This document shows, one piece after another, positions 45,268 through 53,052 of a stretch of DNA of 64,000 bases. Origin of the DNA: Mycetocola tolaasinivorans (GTDB taxonomy: Bacteria > Actinomycetota > Actinomycetes > Actinomycetales > Microbacteriaceae); NCBI RefSeq assembly GCF_003667565.1, contig NZ_RCUX01000003.1, positions 124,001 through 188,000 on the forward strand, read 5' to 3'. The position numbers and the translations under genes are program-made. Positions within the stretch are counted from its first letter, which is position 1. Each line of letters opens with the position of its first letter. The notes beneath the pieces were generated by a model, which was not told where the DNA came from, did not search any database, and saw only the letters and a list, made by a program, of their open reading frames with translations.

Positions 45268-47241
45268 ATGGCAGGACTGATCCGACAGAGCGATATCGAC
45301 GAGGTAAAGTCGCGCACAAACATCGCGGACATTGTGGGAGATCACGTCACCCTGAAGTCCGCCGGCGTGGGCTCGATGAAGGGCCTGTGCCCCTTCCACG
45401 ATGAGCGTAGCCCGAGCTTCCACGTGCGCCCCCAGCTGGGCTACTACCACTGCTTCGGCTGCGGCGAGAGCGGCGACGCCATCTCGTTCCTGCAGAAGAT
45501 CGATCACGTGTCCTTCAGCGAGGCCGTCGAGCGCCTGGCTGCCCGCGCGGGCATCGTGCTGCAGTACGAGGAGGGTGGCAGCGGCCGCTCCGATCACGGG
45601 CAGCGCGCGCGTCTGCTCGCCGCAAACAACGCCGCGGGCGTGTTCTTCCGCGAGCAGCTCGGTGCGCCGGATGCCGAGCCGGGCCGGAAATTTCTCGGTG
45701 AACGCGGGTTCGATCCGGCCGCGGCCGAGCACTTCGGCGTGGGCTTTGCCCCGAAGAGCTGGGATCGCATGACCAACGCGCTCAAGGCGCAGGGTTTCAC
45801 CGTGGAGGAGCTCCTCGCGGCGGGCCTGGTCAGCCAGGGTGATCGCGGCGTGTATGACCGCTTCCGCGGCCGCCTGGTGTGGCCCATTCGCGATGTCACC
45901 GGCCAGACCATCGGGTTCGGTGCGCGCCGCCTGCTGGAGGACGACAAGGGCCCGAAGTACCTCAACACCCCGGAGACCGCGGTCTATCACAAGAACCAGG
46001 TGCTCTACGGTCTCGACCTCGCCAAGCGCGACATTTCGCGCGGCGGCCAGGTTGTGGTGGTGGAGGGCTACACCGACGTGATGGCCGCGCACCTGGCCGG
46101 CATCACCACCGCCGTGGCCACCTGTGGTACGGCGTTTGGCGTGGAGCACATCCGGCTGATCCGGCGCATCATGGGTGATGACTCCGGCACCGGTGAGGTG
46201 GTCTTCACCTTCGACCCGGACGCCGCCGGACAGAAGGCCGCGATGCGCGCCTTTGCCGAGGAAAAGCGCTTCTCCGCCCAGACATACGTGGCGGTGGCTC
46301 CCGATGGCCTCGACCCCTGCGACCTCCGCCTCGCGCGCGGTGATGCCGCGGTGCGCGCGCTCCTCGAAAACAAGGAGCCGATGTTCGAGTTTGTGATCCG
46401 CCAGCTACTCTCCGAATACGACCTCGAGAGCGTCGAGGGTCGGGTGGGTGCGCTGCGCGTGGCCGCGCCGGTGATCGCCGAGATTCGCGACCCCGCGATT
46501 CGCCCCGGCTATACGCGGGTGCTCGCGCGTCAGCTCGGTATGGATCTCCCCGAGGTACAGTCCGCCGTCGCGCGGGCGCGTCCGGGCCGCGGGGGAGAGA
46601 GCTCCCACGCGGGCGGTGCGCGTCCGATTGAACGGGCGTCCGCACCGCGCGTGGCCGAGGGCTCTGGCCTGGGCTCCTTCGCGACCGCGTCCGCGAATGC
46701 TGCGGCGGCCCAGACCGAGGTCTCGGGCCAGCCGGGCTCGGCCGAGGTCATCATCCTCGACGAACCGCCCGTTTCGCTGCGCGATCTGCCCTCCGACCCG
46801 GTGACCCGACTCGAGCGCGACGCCCTGATGGCCGTGCTCCAGCACCCGAGCACAATCCCCGTTGAGCTGGTGGCACGAGCGATGCACACCGGTTTCATCA
46901 ACCCCGCCCTCGCCATCGTGCGCGACGGGATCGCCGCGACCCTTGACCGCTTCGGGCAGCCGGACTGGTTCCGAGCCGTGGCCGATACCGTTCCCGTGCC
47001 CATTCGCACGCTCGTGGAGCAGCTCGCGATTGCGCCGATCCCGCAGCGCGGAGAGAATGATCTCGGCGGCTACGTGCACGGCATCACCACCGCCCTGATC
47101 GATCGCGATCTCCTGCGCCAGTCGCATGAGCTGCGCGGGCGCCTGCAGCGTACCGACCCGCAGGATCGCGAGGCATACCGTGCCGTCCAGACCGAGCTGA
47201 TGGCCCTCGAGGCCGAACGTCGCGCCCTACGATCGGAGTAA
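45268..47241 (+). CDS. dnaG: DNA primase
   Basis: 657 residues. Zinc ribbon Cys41, His44, Cys62, Cys65 (CPFHDERSPSF...HCFGCGESGD), the RNA polymerase domain with RFRGRLVWPIRDVTGQTIGFGAR-type motif in two parts, the TOPRIM region (VVVEGYTDVMAAHLAGI and FTFDPDAAGQKAA), and a C-terminal helicase-binding domain after a Gly/Ser/Ala-rich linker (~440-490). Makes RNA primers at the fork. Predicted leaderless start. Confidence 0.97.
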   Translation: MAGLIRQSDIDEVKSRTNIADIVGDHVTLKSAGVGSMKGLCPFHDERSPSFHVRPQLGYYHCFGCGESGDAISFLQKIDHVSFSEAVERLAARAGIVLQYEEGGSGRSDHGQRARLLAANNAAGVFFREQLGAPDAEPGRKFLGERGFDPAAAEHFGVGFAPKSWDRMTNALKAQGFTVEELLAAGLVSQGDRGVYDRFRGRLVWPIRDVTGQTIGFGARRLLEDDKGPKYLNTPETAVYHKNQVLYGLDLAKRDISRGGQVVVVEGYTDVMAAHLAGITTAVATCGTAFGVEHIRLIRRIMGDDSGTGEVVFTFDPDAAGQKAAMRAFAEEKRFSAQTYVAVAPDGLDPCDLRLARGDAAVRALLENKEPMFEFVIRQLLSEYDLESVEGRVGALRVAAPVIAEIRDPAIRPGYTRVLARQLGMDLPEVQSAVARARPGRGGESSHAGGARPIERASAPRVAEGSGLGSFATASANAAAAQTEVSGQPGSAEVIILDEPPVSLRDLPSDPVTRLERDALMAVLQHPSTIPVELVARAMHTGFINPALAIVRDGIAATLDRFGQPDWFRAVADTVPVPIRTLVEQLAIAPIPQRGENDLGGYVHGITTALIDRDLLRQSHELRGRLQRTDPQDREAYRAVQTELMALEAERRALRSE

Positions 47242-47244
47242 CGC

Positions 47245-47970
47245 GTGGATTCCCTGCTTGCCCTCGAAGACCTCTCGCTCAGCTATCCGGCACGCGTCGG
47301 CCATTCGGCGCATCGAGCGGTATCAGGGGTGAGTCTTACGCTGCGTGCGGGGGAGACTCTGCTGGTATCCGGCGGCGCCGGAGCGGGGAAATCCACGCTC
47401 GCTCGCGCACTCAGCCTGCGCGCCGATCCGAAGCCGGCACCGCGGGTGAGCGGGGGAGCCGCGCGCGTGCTCGGTGCCCCGCTGACCGGGTTCGGCCAGC
47501 GCGCACGGCGCGACGCACGCACCCACATTGGGTACCTCGCTCAGCGTGACGAGGCCCTGTTTGCCACCCGCACCATCACCCAGGGGCTCGCCGCCGTCAT
47601 TCTCGATCACACTCCCGTGCTCGACCATCCCGCGGTTGGTGCCCGCATCGCCGAGCTCCTGGATGCCGTGCACCTCCCACTCTCCGTGCTCGACCGCTTC
47701 CCCTCCGAACTCTCCAGCGGCCAGCGGCGCCGCATCGCCCTGGCCGGCGAACTCGCCCGCGAACCGCGGCTGCTGATCCTCGACGAACCCACCGCCGGGC
47801 TCGACCCCACCGTGCGCGCCGTCGTTTCCGCCGCCGTGGCCCGCACGCGCGCACACGGTGGCGGTGTCGTCCTCGTCAGTAACGATGACTCCCTCGCGGC
47901 CGAACTCGGCGCACACACCCTCGTGCTGGAGCGTGGAACACCCGTGGGGTGGAGCGCGGCGCGCGTTTAG
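47245..47970 (+). CDS. Orphan ABC-type ATP-binding protein
   Basis: 241 residues, GTG 3 bases after the dnaG stop. Walker A GGAGAGKSTLA at ~46-56, Q-loop GYLAQRDEALFATRTI, a variant signature LSSGQRRRIALAGELA, Walker B LLILDEPTAGLDPTV, and a short switch region ending VSNDDS where His is usual. No permease or binding protein lies next to it, so its partner or non-transport role is unknown. The His-to-Asn/Asp change in the switch could lower ATPase activity. Confidence 0.8.
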   Translation: MDSLLALEDLSLSYPARVGHSAHRAVSGVSLTLRAGETLLVSGGAGAGKSTLARALSLRADPKPAPRVSGGAARVLGAPLTGFGQRARRDARTHIGYLAQRDEALFATRTITQGLAAVILDHTPVLDHPAVGARIAELLDAVHLPLSVLDRFPSELSSGQRRRIALAGELAREPRLLILDEPTAGLDPTVRAVVSAAVARTRAHGGGVVLVSNDDSLAAELGAHTLVLERGTPVGWSAARV

Positions 47971-48023
47971 CGACACGAATCGCCCGAGCTGCACACGATT
48001 TCGTTCGGCCCGCGGGACGCTGC

Positions 48024-48029
48024 TACAGT
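48024..48029 (+). promoter_or_regulatory. -10 box of the first tRNA-Asn gene
   Basis: TACAGT, 22 bases before the tRNA; the second tRNA-Asn copy has the same hexamer at a similar distance. Confidence 0.55.
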
Positions 48030-48051
48030 AGTAACACGCCAGCAGGCATCA

Positions 48052-48123
48052 TCCTCGATAGCTCAGCGGCAGAGCAGCCGGCTGTTAACCGGCAGGTCCT
48101 TGGTTCGAATCCAAGTCGGGGAG
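48052..48123 (+). tRNA. tRNA-Asn (anticodon GTT)
   Basis: Full cloverleaf: acceptor TCCTCGA/TCGGGGA (one T-G wobble), D stem GCTC/GAGC, anticodon stem GCCGG/CCGGC around CTGTTAA, T arm CTTGG-TTCGAAT-CCAAG, discriminator G. No encoded CCA. Identical to the copy at 49513-49584. Confidence 0.97.
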
Positions 48124-48125
48124 CT

Positions 48126-48160
48126 AAGCCCCGGGAAGCTCCACCTTCCCGGGGCTTTTT
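48126..48160. terminator. Terminator after tRNA-Asn 1
   Basis: AAGCCCCGGGAAG / CTTCCCGGGGCTT, a 13-bp stem with TTTTT tail; also usable by the convergent corA gene. Confidence 0.92.
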
Positions 48161-48192
48161 AGTACCCAAAAACCGGGCTCAGCCCGCCACGC

Positions 48193-49308
48193 CTACATCC
48201 ACTTCTTGACGCGGAAGATGACGTAGAGAATCAGGCCGAACAGCGCCATCGAGCCCAGGGCGAGCGGGTAGCCGAATGCCCAGTGCAGCTCGGGCATGTG
48301 GTCAAAGTTCATGCCGTAGATCGCGCCGATCAGGGTGGGCGCGAAGAGAATCGCGGCCCAGCCGGAAATCTTCTTCATGTCCTCGTTCTGGCGCTGGGCA
48401 ACCAGCGTCGCGTTGACGCTGAGGATCTGCGAGAGCGCCTCGCGCAGTTCCGTCACGCGCGTCGTAGCGTGAGCGAGGTGATCGGCGACGTCCTGCAGGT
48501 ATGCCTGCAGGGGCTCGGGCACCTCATAGCGGTCAAAACCTCGTCGGAGCTCCGCGAGAACATCCGTCATGGATGACGTGGTGTGCTGCAGATCGATGAC
48601 CTCCTGGCTGAGGCGGTAGATCCGCTCGGCAACCGAGGAGTCACCGGAGAAGACCTGGCGTTCGATCTGCTCCTTATCGATCGCCAGGCCGCGCAGCACG
48701 CGTGTGTAGCCGTCCACGATGGCGTCCAGGAGGCGATAGGCCACCGCCTCGGGCCCCAGACTCAGCAGGTGCCCGTCATCCAGCAGGGTGCGGCCACCGC
48801 GGTCGGCAATATCGGAGGGGTCACTTGCGATGGCCGCCTCATCCGTGCCGTCGATCCAGCGGCCATCCTGGCAGAGCACCGCAATGGCGTGCGGGCGCAC
48901 CAGAACGTGAAACTCGGAGAAGTCGACATCCTCGGCCGCATCGTCATAGCGGGCGGAGCGCACCACCATGAACAGCACATCTCCGTAGCGTTCGAGCTTG
49001 GGTCGCTGGCCCGCATGCTGGAGATCCTCAACGAGCAGCGGATGGAGATCCCAGGCGTCCGCAATCTCATCGATATCGCCGGCGGTGGGGGCGGGGAAGA
49101 GGGTCAGGGCGATGCGATTCGGCGCGGCGTCGGCGAAGACCAGTGCCTCGGCCACGGTGACGTCCTCGGGAGTGGGGCGCAGAAGGCCATCCACCACGTA
49201 CCGGGTGCGCCGCGATGAGGGTGCGGCGGTGGGCTGTGCCGGGGTGTTGCGCCGGTGAAAGAGGGGGTTGCGGCGCCGCGAAGGCTCCTCGCTGTCGCGA
49301 TTTGACAT
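48193..49308 (-). CDS. corA: CorA-family magnesium/divalent cation transporter
   Basis: 371 residues from ATG 49308 (GCGAGG upstream). Large cytoplasmic N-terminal funnel domain, long helix (~215-310), two C-terminal membrane helices, and the pore signature Tyr331-Gly332-Met333-Asn334. The last residues VKKWM form the usual basic C-terminal tip. Forms a pentameric Mg2+/Co2+ channel. Lies between two identical tRNA-Asn genes, on the opposite strand. Confidence 0.95.
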   Translation of the reverse strand: MSNRDSEEPSRRRNPLFHRRNTPAQPTAAPSSRRTRYVVDGLLRPTPEDVTVAEALVFADAAPNRIALTLFPAPTAGDIDEIADAWDLHPLLVEDLQHAGQRPKLERYGDVLFMVVRSARYDDAAEDVDFSEFHVLVRPHAIAVLCQDGRWIDGTDEAAIASDPSDIADRGGRTLLDDGHLLSLGPEAVAYRLLDAIVDGYTRVLRGLAIDKEQIERQVFSGDSSVAERIYRLSQEVIDLQHTTSSMTDVLAELRRGFDRYEVPEPLQAYLQDVADHLAHATTRVTELREALSQILSVNATLVAQRQNEDMKKISGWAAILFAPTLIGAIYGMNFDHMPELHWAFGYPLALGSMALFGLILYVIFRVKKWM

Positions 49309-49442
49309 GGGTACCTCGCTCGTGAATCCGATGGGCGGAGTGTCTGCATTCTCCTCGGCCAGCTTAGCCGCGTTCTGGCCCGTGCATCCCGCCGGGTGGC
49401 ACCCGCGGAAACACCGGAGACACGCCATGATGAGCGTCCGAA

Positions 49443-49472
49443 TTGAAGCGCGCATCGAGCGTGTAGTACAGT
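49443..49472 (+). promoter_or_regulatory. Predicted promoter of the second tRNA-Asn gene
   Basis: TTGAAG (49443-49448), 18-base spacer, TACAGT (49467-49472), about 40 bases before the tRNA. Confidence 0.6.
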
Positions 49473-49512
49473 AATGCACGTAGCAAACACCGCCTCCGGG
49501 CGGACGCCGTAA

Positions 49513-49584
49513 TCCTCGATAGCTCAGCGGCAGAGCAGCCGGCTGTTAACCGGCAGGTCCTTGGTTCGAATCCAAGTCGGGGAG
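49513..49584 (+). tRNA. tRNA-Asn (anticodon GTT), second copy
   Basis: Base-for-base identical to the 48052-48123 gene, including the preceding AA/AT and discriminator G. Followed by its own terminator. Confidence 0.97.
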
Positions 49585-49589
49585 CCAAC

Positions 49590-49623
49590 AAATACGCGCC
49601 GGGTCATCCCGGCGCGTATTTTG
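49590..49623 (+). terminator. Terminator after tRNA-Asn 2
   Basis: AAATACGCGCCGGG / CCCGGCGCGTATTT, a 14-bp stem with a TCAT loop and trailing T. Confidence 0.9.
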
Positions 49624-49640
49624 CTATCCGGGAGGAACAG

Positions 49641-49766
49641 ATGAGCGACTACGAAAAAGAGCGCACCCGTCGCGCCGCCCGGGTGGCCCGCGGGGCCGTG
49701 CGATACACGCTGATCGGGCTGATTGCGCTGGTCGGAGTCGTATGGCTCGTGAACACCCTGACCTAG
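49641..49766 (+). CDS. Small single-pass membrane protein, 41 residues
   Basis: ATG with GGGAGGA 4-5 bases upstream. The product starts MSDYEKERTRRAARVARG (charged, likely cytoplasmic) and then has one hydrophobic helix of about 20 residues (LIGLIALVGVVWLV). The good ribosome site, topology and the strong terminator after it support a real gene. Function unknown; it lies between tRNA-Asn and def. Confidence 0.72.
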   Translation: MSDYEKERTRRAARVARGAVRYTLIGLIALVGVVWLVNTLT

Positions 49767-49785
49767 CCCCCGTCACCACTACGCG

Positions 49786-49840
49786 AAAACGCCCGCGCGC
49801 TCGATGGCTTCGAAAAGCCACCAAGCGCGCGGGCGTTTTG
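49786..49840. terminator. Bidirectional terminator, small membrane protein / def
   Basis: AAAACGCCCGCGCGCT / AGCGCGCGGGCGTTTT forms a 16-bp stem, with a smaller inner hairpin (TGGCT/AGCCA) in the loop. Confidence 0.93.
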
Positions 49841-49853
49841 TGTTGGGGGAGGG

Positions 49854-50420
49854 CTAGGCGTCGATGTCGTCTTCGCCCGGCGTCCAGCTGAGGCCGGGAA
49901 CACCCCAGCGGTACTTTCGGGTGAGGCGATCCTGGGTCTTCCAGTCGCCGGGGCCGAGACGGTCCACGTACAGGTAGCCGTCGAGGTGGTCGTATTCGTG
50001 CTGCAGGATGCGTGCGCGCCAGCCGGTGACGTCGAGGTGCACGGGGTTCTGATCGAGATCCACCGCGGTCAGGACGGCCCGCTCGGCGCGTCGCAGCGGG
50101 AAACGCTCACCGGGGAACGAGAGGCAGCCCTCGGACTCGATGTCCTCATCCGGTTCGCCGGGCTCGGCGGGGGAGATCAGCAGGGTCGGGTTGATCGCGA
50201 CGCCGCGCCACGGCTCGCCCTCGGGTGTCTCGTAGCTGTAGACGAAGAGTCGCAGGCCCACGCCCACCTGGGGGGCGGCAAGACCCACGCCGGGTGCCGC
50301 ATCCATCGTCTCGTACATGTCCTGGACGAGGGTACGCAGAGCCTCGTCAAACTCGGTCACCGGGGCGGCGGGGGTGTGCAGCACCGGCTCGCCCTTGATG
50401 CAAATGGGAAGAATAGCCAT
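49854..50420 (-). CDS. def: Peptide deformylase
   Basis: 188 residues. All three PDF motifs: GVGLAAPQ (44-51), EGCLSFPGE with metal ligand Cys99, and QHEYDHLDG with His141, Glu142, His145. Removes the formyl group from nascent proteins. Predicted leaderless: TAGGGT lies 6 bases before the ATG on the minus strand. Divergent from the transporter at 50464 with a 43-base shared promoter region. Confidence 0.97.
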   Translation of the reverse strand: MAILPICIKGEPVLHTPAAPVTEFDEALRTLVQDMYETMDAAPGVGLAAPQVGVGLRLFVYSYETPEGEPWRGVAINPTLLISPAEPGEPDEDIESEGCLSFPGERFPLRRAERAVLTAVDLDQNPVHLDVTGWRARILQHEYDHLDGYLYVDRLGPGDWKTQDRLTRKYRWGVPGLSWTPGEDDIDA

Positions 50421-50426
50421 GGCACT

Positions 50427-50432
50427 ACCCTA
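50427..50432 (-). promoter_or_regulatory. -10 box of a leaderless promoter (def)
   Basis: TAGGGT on the minus strand, 6 bases before the def ATG. Confidence 0.6.
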
Positions 50433-50451
50433 TCTATGCCACGCGGCGCGC

Positions 50452-50457
50452 TAGGCT
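50452..50457 (+). promoter_or_regulatory. -10 box of a leaderless promoter (DMT transporter)
   Basis: TAGGCT, 6 bases, then GTG at 50464. It is back to back with the def -10 box in the same 43-base gap. Confidence 0.6.
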
Positions 50458-50463
50458 GATTGG

Positions 50464-51390
50464 GTGAGCCCCGTACAAGATTTCCTGACCGAGGTCAGTT
50501 TGGAGACCTTCCAAAACCCGACGCAGATGATCGGTGTTCCGATCGCGATCGTGGGTGCCGTGTTCCTGTCGCTCGGTGCGCAGTTCCAGCACCGCGGCGT
50601 CAACAAGGTGGATGACGCCACCGAGGGCACCGGGAAGAATGGGCTCAACTTCGGTCAGCTCAAGCTGCTCCTGATGCGCCCGTCCTGGGTGATCGGCACG
50701 CTCATGCTGGGGCTCGCGATCGTTTTCCAGCTGGTGTCGCTCGCGTTCTCACCGTTGATTTTGGTGCAGCCGCTCGGTGCCATCGCGCTCGTTGTCACGG
50801 CGATCGTGAACTCCCGGGTCACCAGGGTGAAGATGACCCGCGCGGGCATCATCGCGATTGCCGCCTGTGTGCTCGGAATCGGCCTCTTCGTCGGGATTGC
50901 GGCCTCGGTCAGCGGGGAAAAGCCCGTAACGAACGAGAAGCTGATCACGATCCTGATCACGCTGGCCGTGGTGCTTGCGCTCCTCGGCACGATGTTTGCG
51001 ATCTTCCGCACCCGTGCCCGTGCGCTCTTCTACATCATCTCCGCGGGCGTCGTTTACGGTTTTGTCGCGACCCTCGCGAAGGTTGTGATCAGCCGGGTTC
51101 AGCAGCAGGACTTCGACTGGCTCACCATCCTCTGCGTCGTGGGTCTGCTCGCCGGCACCGGACTCGGTGCCTACTTCGTTCAGAACGCCTACGCCTCCGG
51201 CCCGCCGGATCTCGTCATCGCCGGTCTCACCGTGGTGGACCCGATGGTGGCCGTCGCGATCGCCGTGATCGTTCTGGGCGAGGCGGATGGCGCGCCGCCC
51301 TGGGCCATCATTGGATTCGTCGTGGCCGGTGCCATCGCGGTGTGGGGAGTGTTCCAACTCGCCCGGCATCACCCGCAGGTCACCGATTAA
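50464..51390 (+). CDS. DMT-superfamily transporter (NIPA/EamA-like)
   Basis: 308 residues with about nine hydrophobic segments. GVPIAIVGAVFLSLGAQFQHRGVNK, LVQPLGAIALVVTAIVN and the C-terminal LTVVDPMVAVAIAVIVLGE (read as separate pieces) fit the NIPA/DMT-type proteins of actinobacteria. It may transport Mg2+ or a small metabolite; the substrate is not determined. GTG start, predicted leaderless. Confidence 0.8.
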   Translation: MSPVQDFLTEVSLETFQNPTQMIGVPIAIVGAVFLSLGAQFQHRGVNKVDDATEGTGKNGLNFGQLKLLLMRPSWVIGTLMLGLAIVFQLVSLAFSPLILVQPLGAIALVVTAIVNSRVTRVKMTRAGIIAIAACVLGIGLFVGIAASVSGEKPVTNEKLITILITLAVVLALLGTMFAIFRTRARALFYIISAGVVYGFVATLAKVVISRVQQQDFDWLTILCVVGLLAGTGLGAYFVQNAYASGPPDLVIAGLTVVDPMVAVAIAVIVLGEADGAPPWAIIGFVVAGAIAVWGVFQLARHHPQVTD

Positions 51391-51476
51391 AAATCATCCC
51401 AGCGAGTGATCTGTGGCGGCTACATGCGCGCAATACGCTCAGATTCTGTATGGCTCCGGGTAGAATGGAGCGACCC

Positions 51477-51495
51477 GAGGCGGTAGTTTCGCCTC
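51477..51495 (+). other. Small hairpin in the glycosyltransferase leader
   Basis: GAGGCG-N7-CGCCTC about 45 bases upstream of a TTG-initiated gene, downstream of a TAGAAT box (51461-51466). The 149-base region 51391-51538 holds no other recognisable signal. Confidence 0.4.
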
Positions 51496-51538
51496 AGCAG
51501 TCCGGGCTAGCACCGGCAATCACGGAGGCATTTCAAAC

Positions 51539-52795
51539 TTGACCGACTCAACCGAAAACCGTCCCGAGCTCCCCGCCGAGACGACTCCGGCAAGGCGGCC
51601 GCTGCGTATCGTGATCGGCACCGACACGTTCTCGCCCGACGTGAACGGAGCGGCGCGATTCACCGAACGCCTCGCCGCCGGCCTGGTTGCTCGTGGGCAC
51701 GACGTGCACGTCGTCGCCCCGGCCGCGTCCTACCGGCACGGCACCTGGCAGGAGCCCCACGAGGGTCAGACCATGACCGTGCACCGGCTGTTTAGCTTCC
51801 GCTGGTACCCGCACGACTGGCTGCGTTTTGCCCTGCCGTGGACGATCAACCGCAACGCGGCGCGCATCCTCGACGAGCTGAAGCCCGATGTGGTGCACTC
51901 GCAGTCGTTCTTCGTGATCGGCCGCGGCCTCTCGGTGCAGGCGCAGAAGCGCGGCATCCGTATCGTCGCAACCAACCACGTCATGCCCGAGAACATGCTT
52001 GAGTTCACGATGGTGCCGCAGGCATTCCAGAAGCAGCTCATCGCCTGGGCCTGGCGCCTGGCAGAGCGCGCGCTGGGCCGTGCGGAGTCGGTGACGACCC
52101 CGACCCGCCGTGCCGCCGACTTCCTCGAGCGCAACACCGCGATCCGCGATGTTCACGCCATTTCCTGCGGTATCGACTCCTCGCGCTACACACCGAGCTT
52201 TGCCCCGCGCACCGAGAACCGCATCCTGTTTGTGGGGCGCATCACCGGTGAGAAGCAGATCGACGTGCTGATTCGCGCCGTCGCAAGCCTCGATCCGGCC
52301 CTCGACGCCAAGCTCACTATCATCGGTGGCGGAGACCAGAAGAAGGCCCTGCAGGAGCTCGTCGAGCAGCTGGGCCTTGGCGATCGCGTGCACTTCGCCG
52401 GTTACGTGACCGACGAGGAGCTGCGTCAGGCCTACACCGACGCCACAGTGTTCGCGATGCCCTCGATTGCCGAGCTGCAGTCCATCGCGACGATGGAGGC
52501 CATGTCCACCGCGCTGCCGGTGGTGGCGGCCAACGCGATGGCGCTGCCGCACCTCGTGCACGACGGTGAGAACGGTCACCTGTTCGAGCCTGGAAACGTG
52601 GCCGACCTCGCCGAGAAGCTCACCGATGTTCTCACCGCGGACGCTGACAAGCTGGACGCCTTCAAGAACGCCTCGCTGCGCCTGATCGCCCCGCACGACA
52701 TCGACCGCACCCTCAACACGTTCGAGGCCCTGTACCTCGGCGAGGACGTCGTGGACCCGGTCACCGAAATCGGTGCGGAGCAGTCGGCCGACTAG
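51539..52795 (+). CDS. GT4-family glycosyltransferase
   Basis: 418 residues from a TTG start, the only start consistent with GGAGG 10 bases upstream. GT-B fold: IVIGTDTFSPDVNGAARFTE and RGHDVHVVAP at the N-terminus, ILFVGRITGEKQIDVLIRAV and VTDEELRQAYTDATVFAMPS plus the E-x7-E site (ELQSIATMEAMS) at the C-terminus. Resembles actinobacterial GT4 enzymes acting on lipids, such as PimB- or glycolipid-forming glycosyltransferases; the acceptor is not assignable. TTG start suggests modest translation. Confidence 0.88.
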   Translation: MTDSTENRPELPAETTPARRPLRIVIGTDTFSPDVNGAARFTERLAAGLVARGHDVHVVAPAASYRHGTWQEPHEGQTMTVHRLFSFRWYPHDWLRFALPWTINRNAARILDELKPDVVHSQSFFVIGRGLSVQAQKRGIRIVATNHVMPENMLEFTMVPQAFQKQLIAWAWRLAERALGRAESVTTPTRRAADFLERNTAIRDVHAISCGIDSSRYTPSFAPRTENRILFVGRITGEKQIDVLIRAVASLDPALDAKLTIIGGGDQKKALQELVEQLGLGDRVHFAGYVTDEELRQAYTDATVFAMPSIAELQSIATMEAMSTALPVVAANAMALPHLVHDGENGHLFEPGNVADLAEKLTDVLTADADKLDAFKNASLRLIAPHDIDRTLNTFEALYLGEDVVDPVTEIGAEQSAD

Positions 52796-52831
52796 CCGAT
52801 TCGCTCGTCGTGTCGCCGGGTATCCGAGCGA

Positions 52832-52837
52832 TAGGAT
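52832..52837 (+). promoter_or_regulatory. -10 box upstream of tRNA-Met
   Basis: TAGGAT, 32 bases before the tRNA gene. Confidence 0.45.
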
Positions 52838-52869
52838 GGGACCGTTGTGTTCCCTCGGGGACGCAACCT

Positions 52870-52943
52870 GGGGCGGTAGCCAAGCTGGTTAAGGCATTCG
52901 GCTCATAACCGAACGATCGCGGGTTCAAGTCCCGCCCGCCCTA
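52870..52943 (+). tRNA. tRNA-Met (anticodon CAT, probably elongator)
   Basis: Acceptor GGGGCGG/CCGCCCT (first pair G-U), 3-bp D stem GCC/GGC, anticodon stem TTCGG/CCGAA around CTCATAA, T arm GCGGG-TTCAAGT-CCCGC, discriminator A. The paired 1-72 end and lack of three G-C pairs in the anticodon stem argue against initiator tRNA; a lysidine-modified tRNA-Ile(CAT) remains possible. No CCA is encoded. Confidence 0.92.
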
Positions 52944-53040
52944 CTTTTTCCGTTCAGCGTGCCTCCGGTTTCCTGAGGCTGCCAGCACGGACGTGCCCCC
53001 AGTACGAGGGTGGTGCGCGCCCCCGCAGCCGAGGTGCCAC

Positions 53041-53046
53041 TACGCT
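53041..53046 (+). promoter_or_regulatory. -10 box of a leaderless promoter (lipoprotein)
   Basis: TACGCT, 6 bases, then ATG at 53053; GAGGGG in the spacer could also act as a weak ribosome site. Confidence 0.5.
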
Positions 53047-53052
53047 GAGGGG

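Noticed and set aside
48052-49584. Integrative element bounded by tRNA-Asn direct repeats
   Set aside because: Only corA lies between the copies, with no integrase or att-like partial repeat; reported only as a duplicated tRNA.
52870-52943. Initiator tRNA-fMet
   Set aside because: The first acceptor pair can form and the anticodon stem lacks the three consecutive G-C pairs expected of an initiator.
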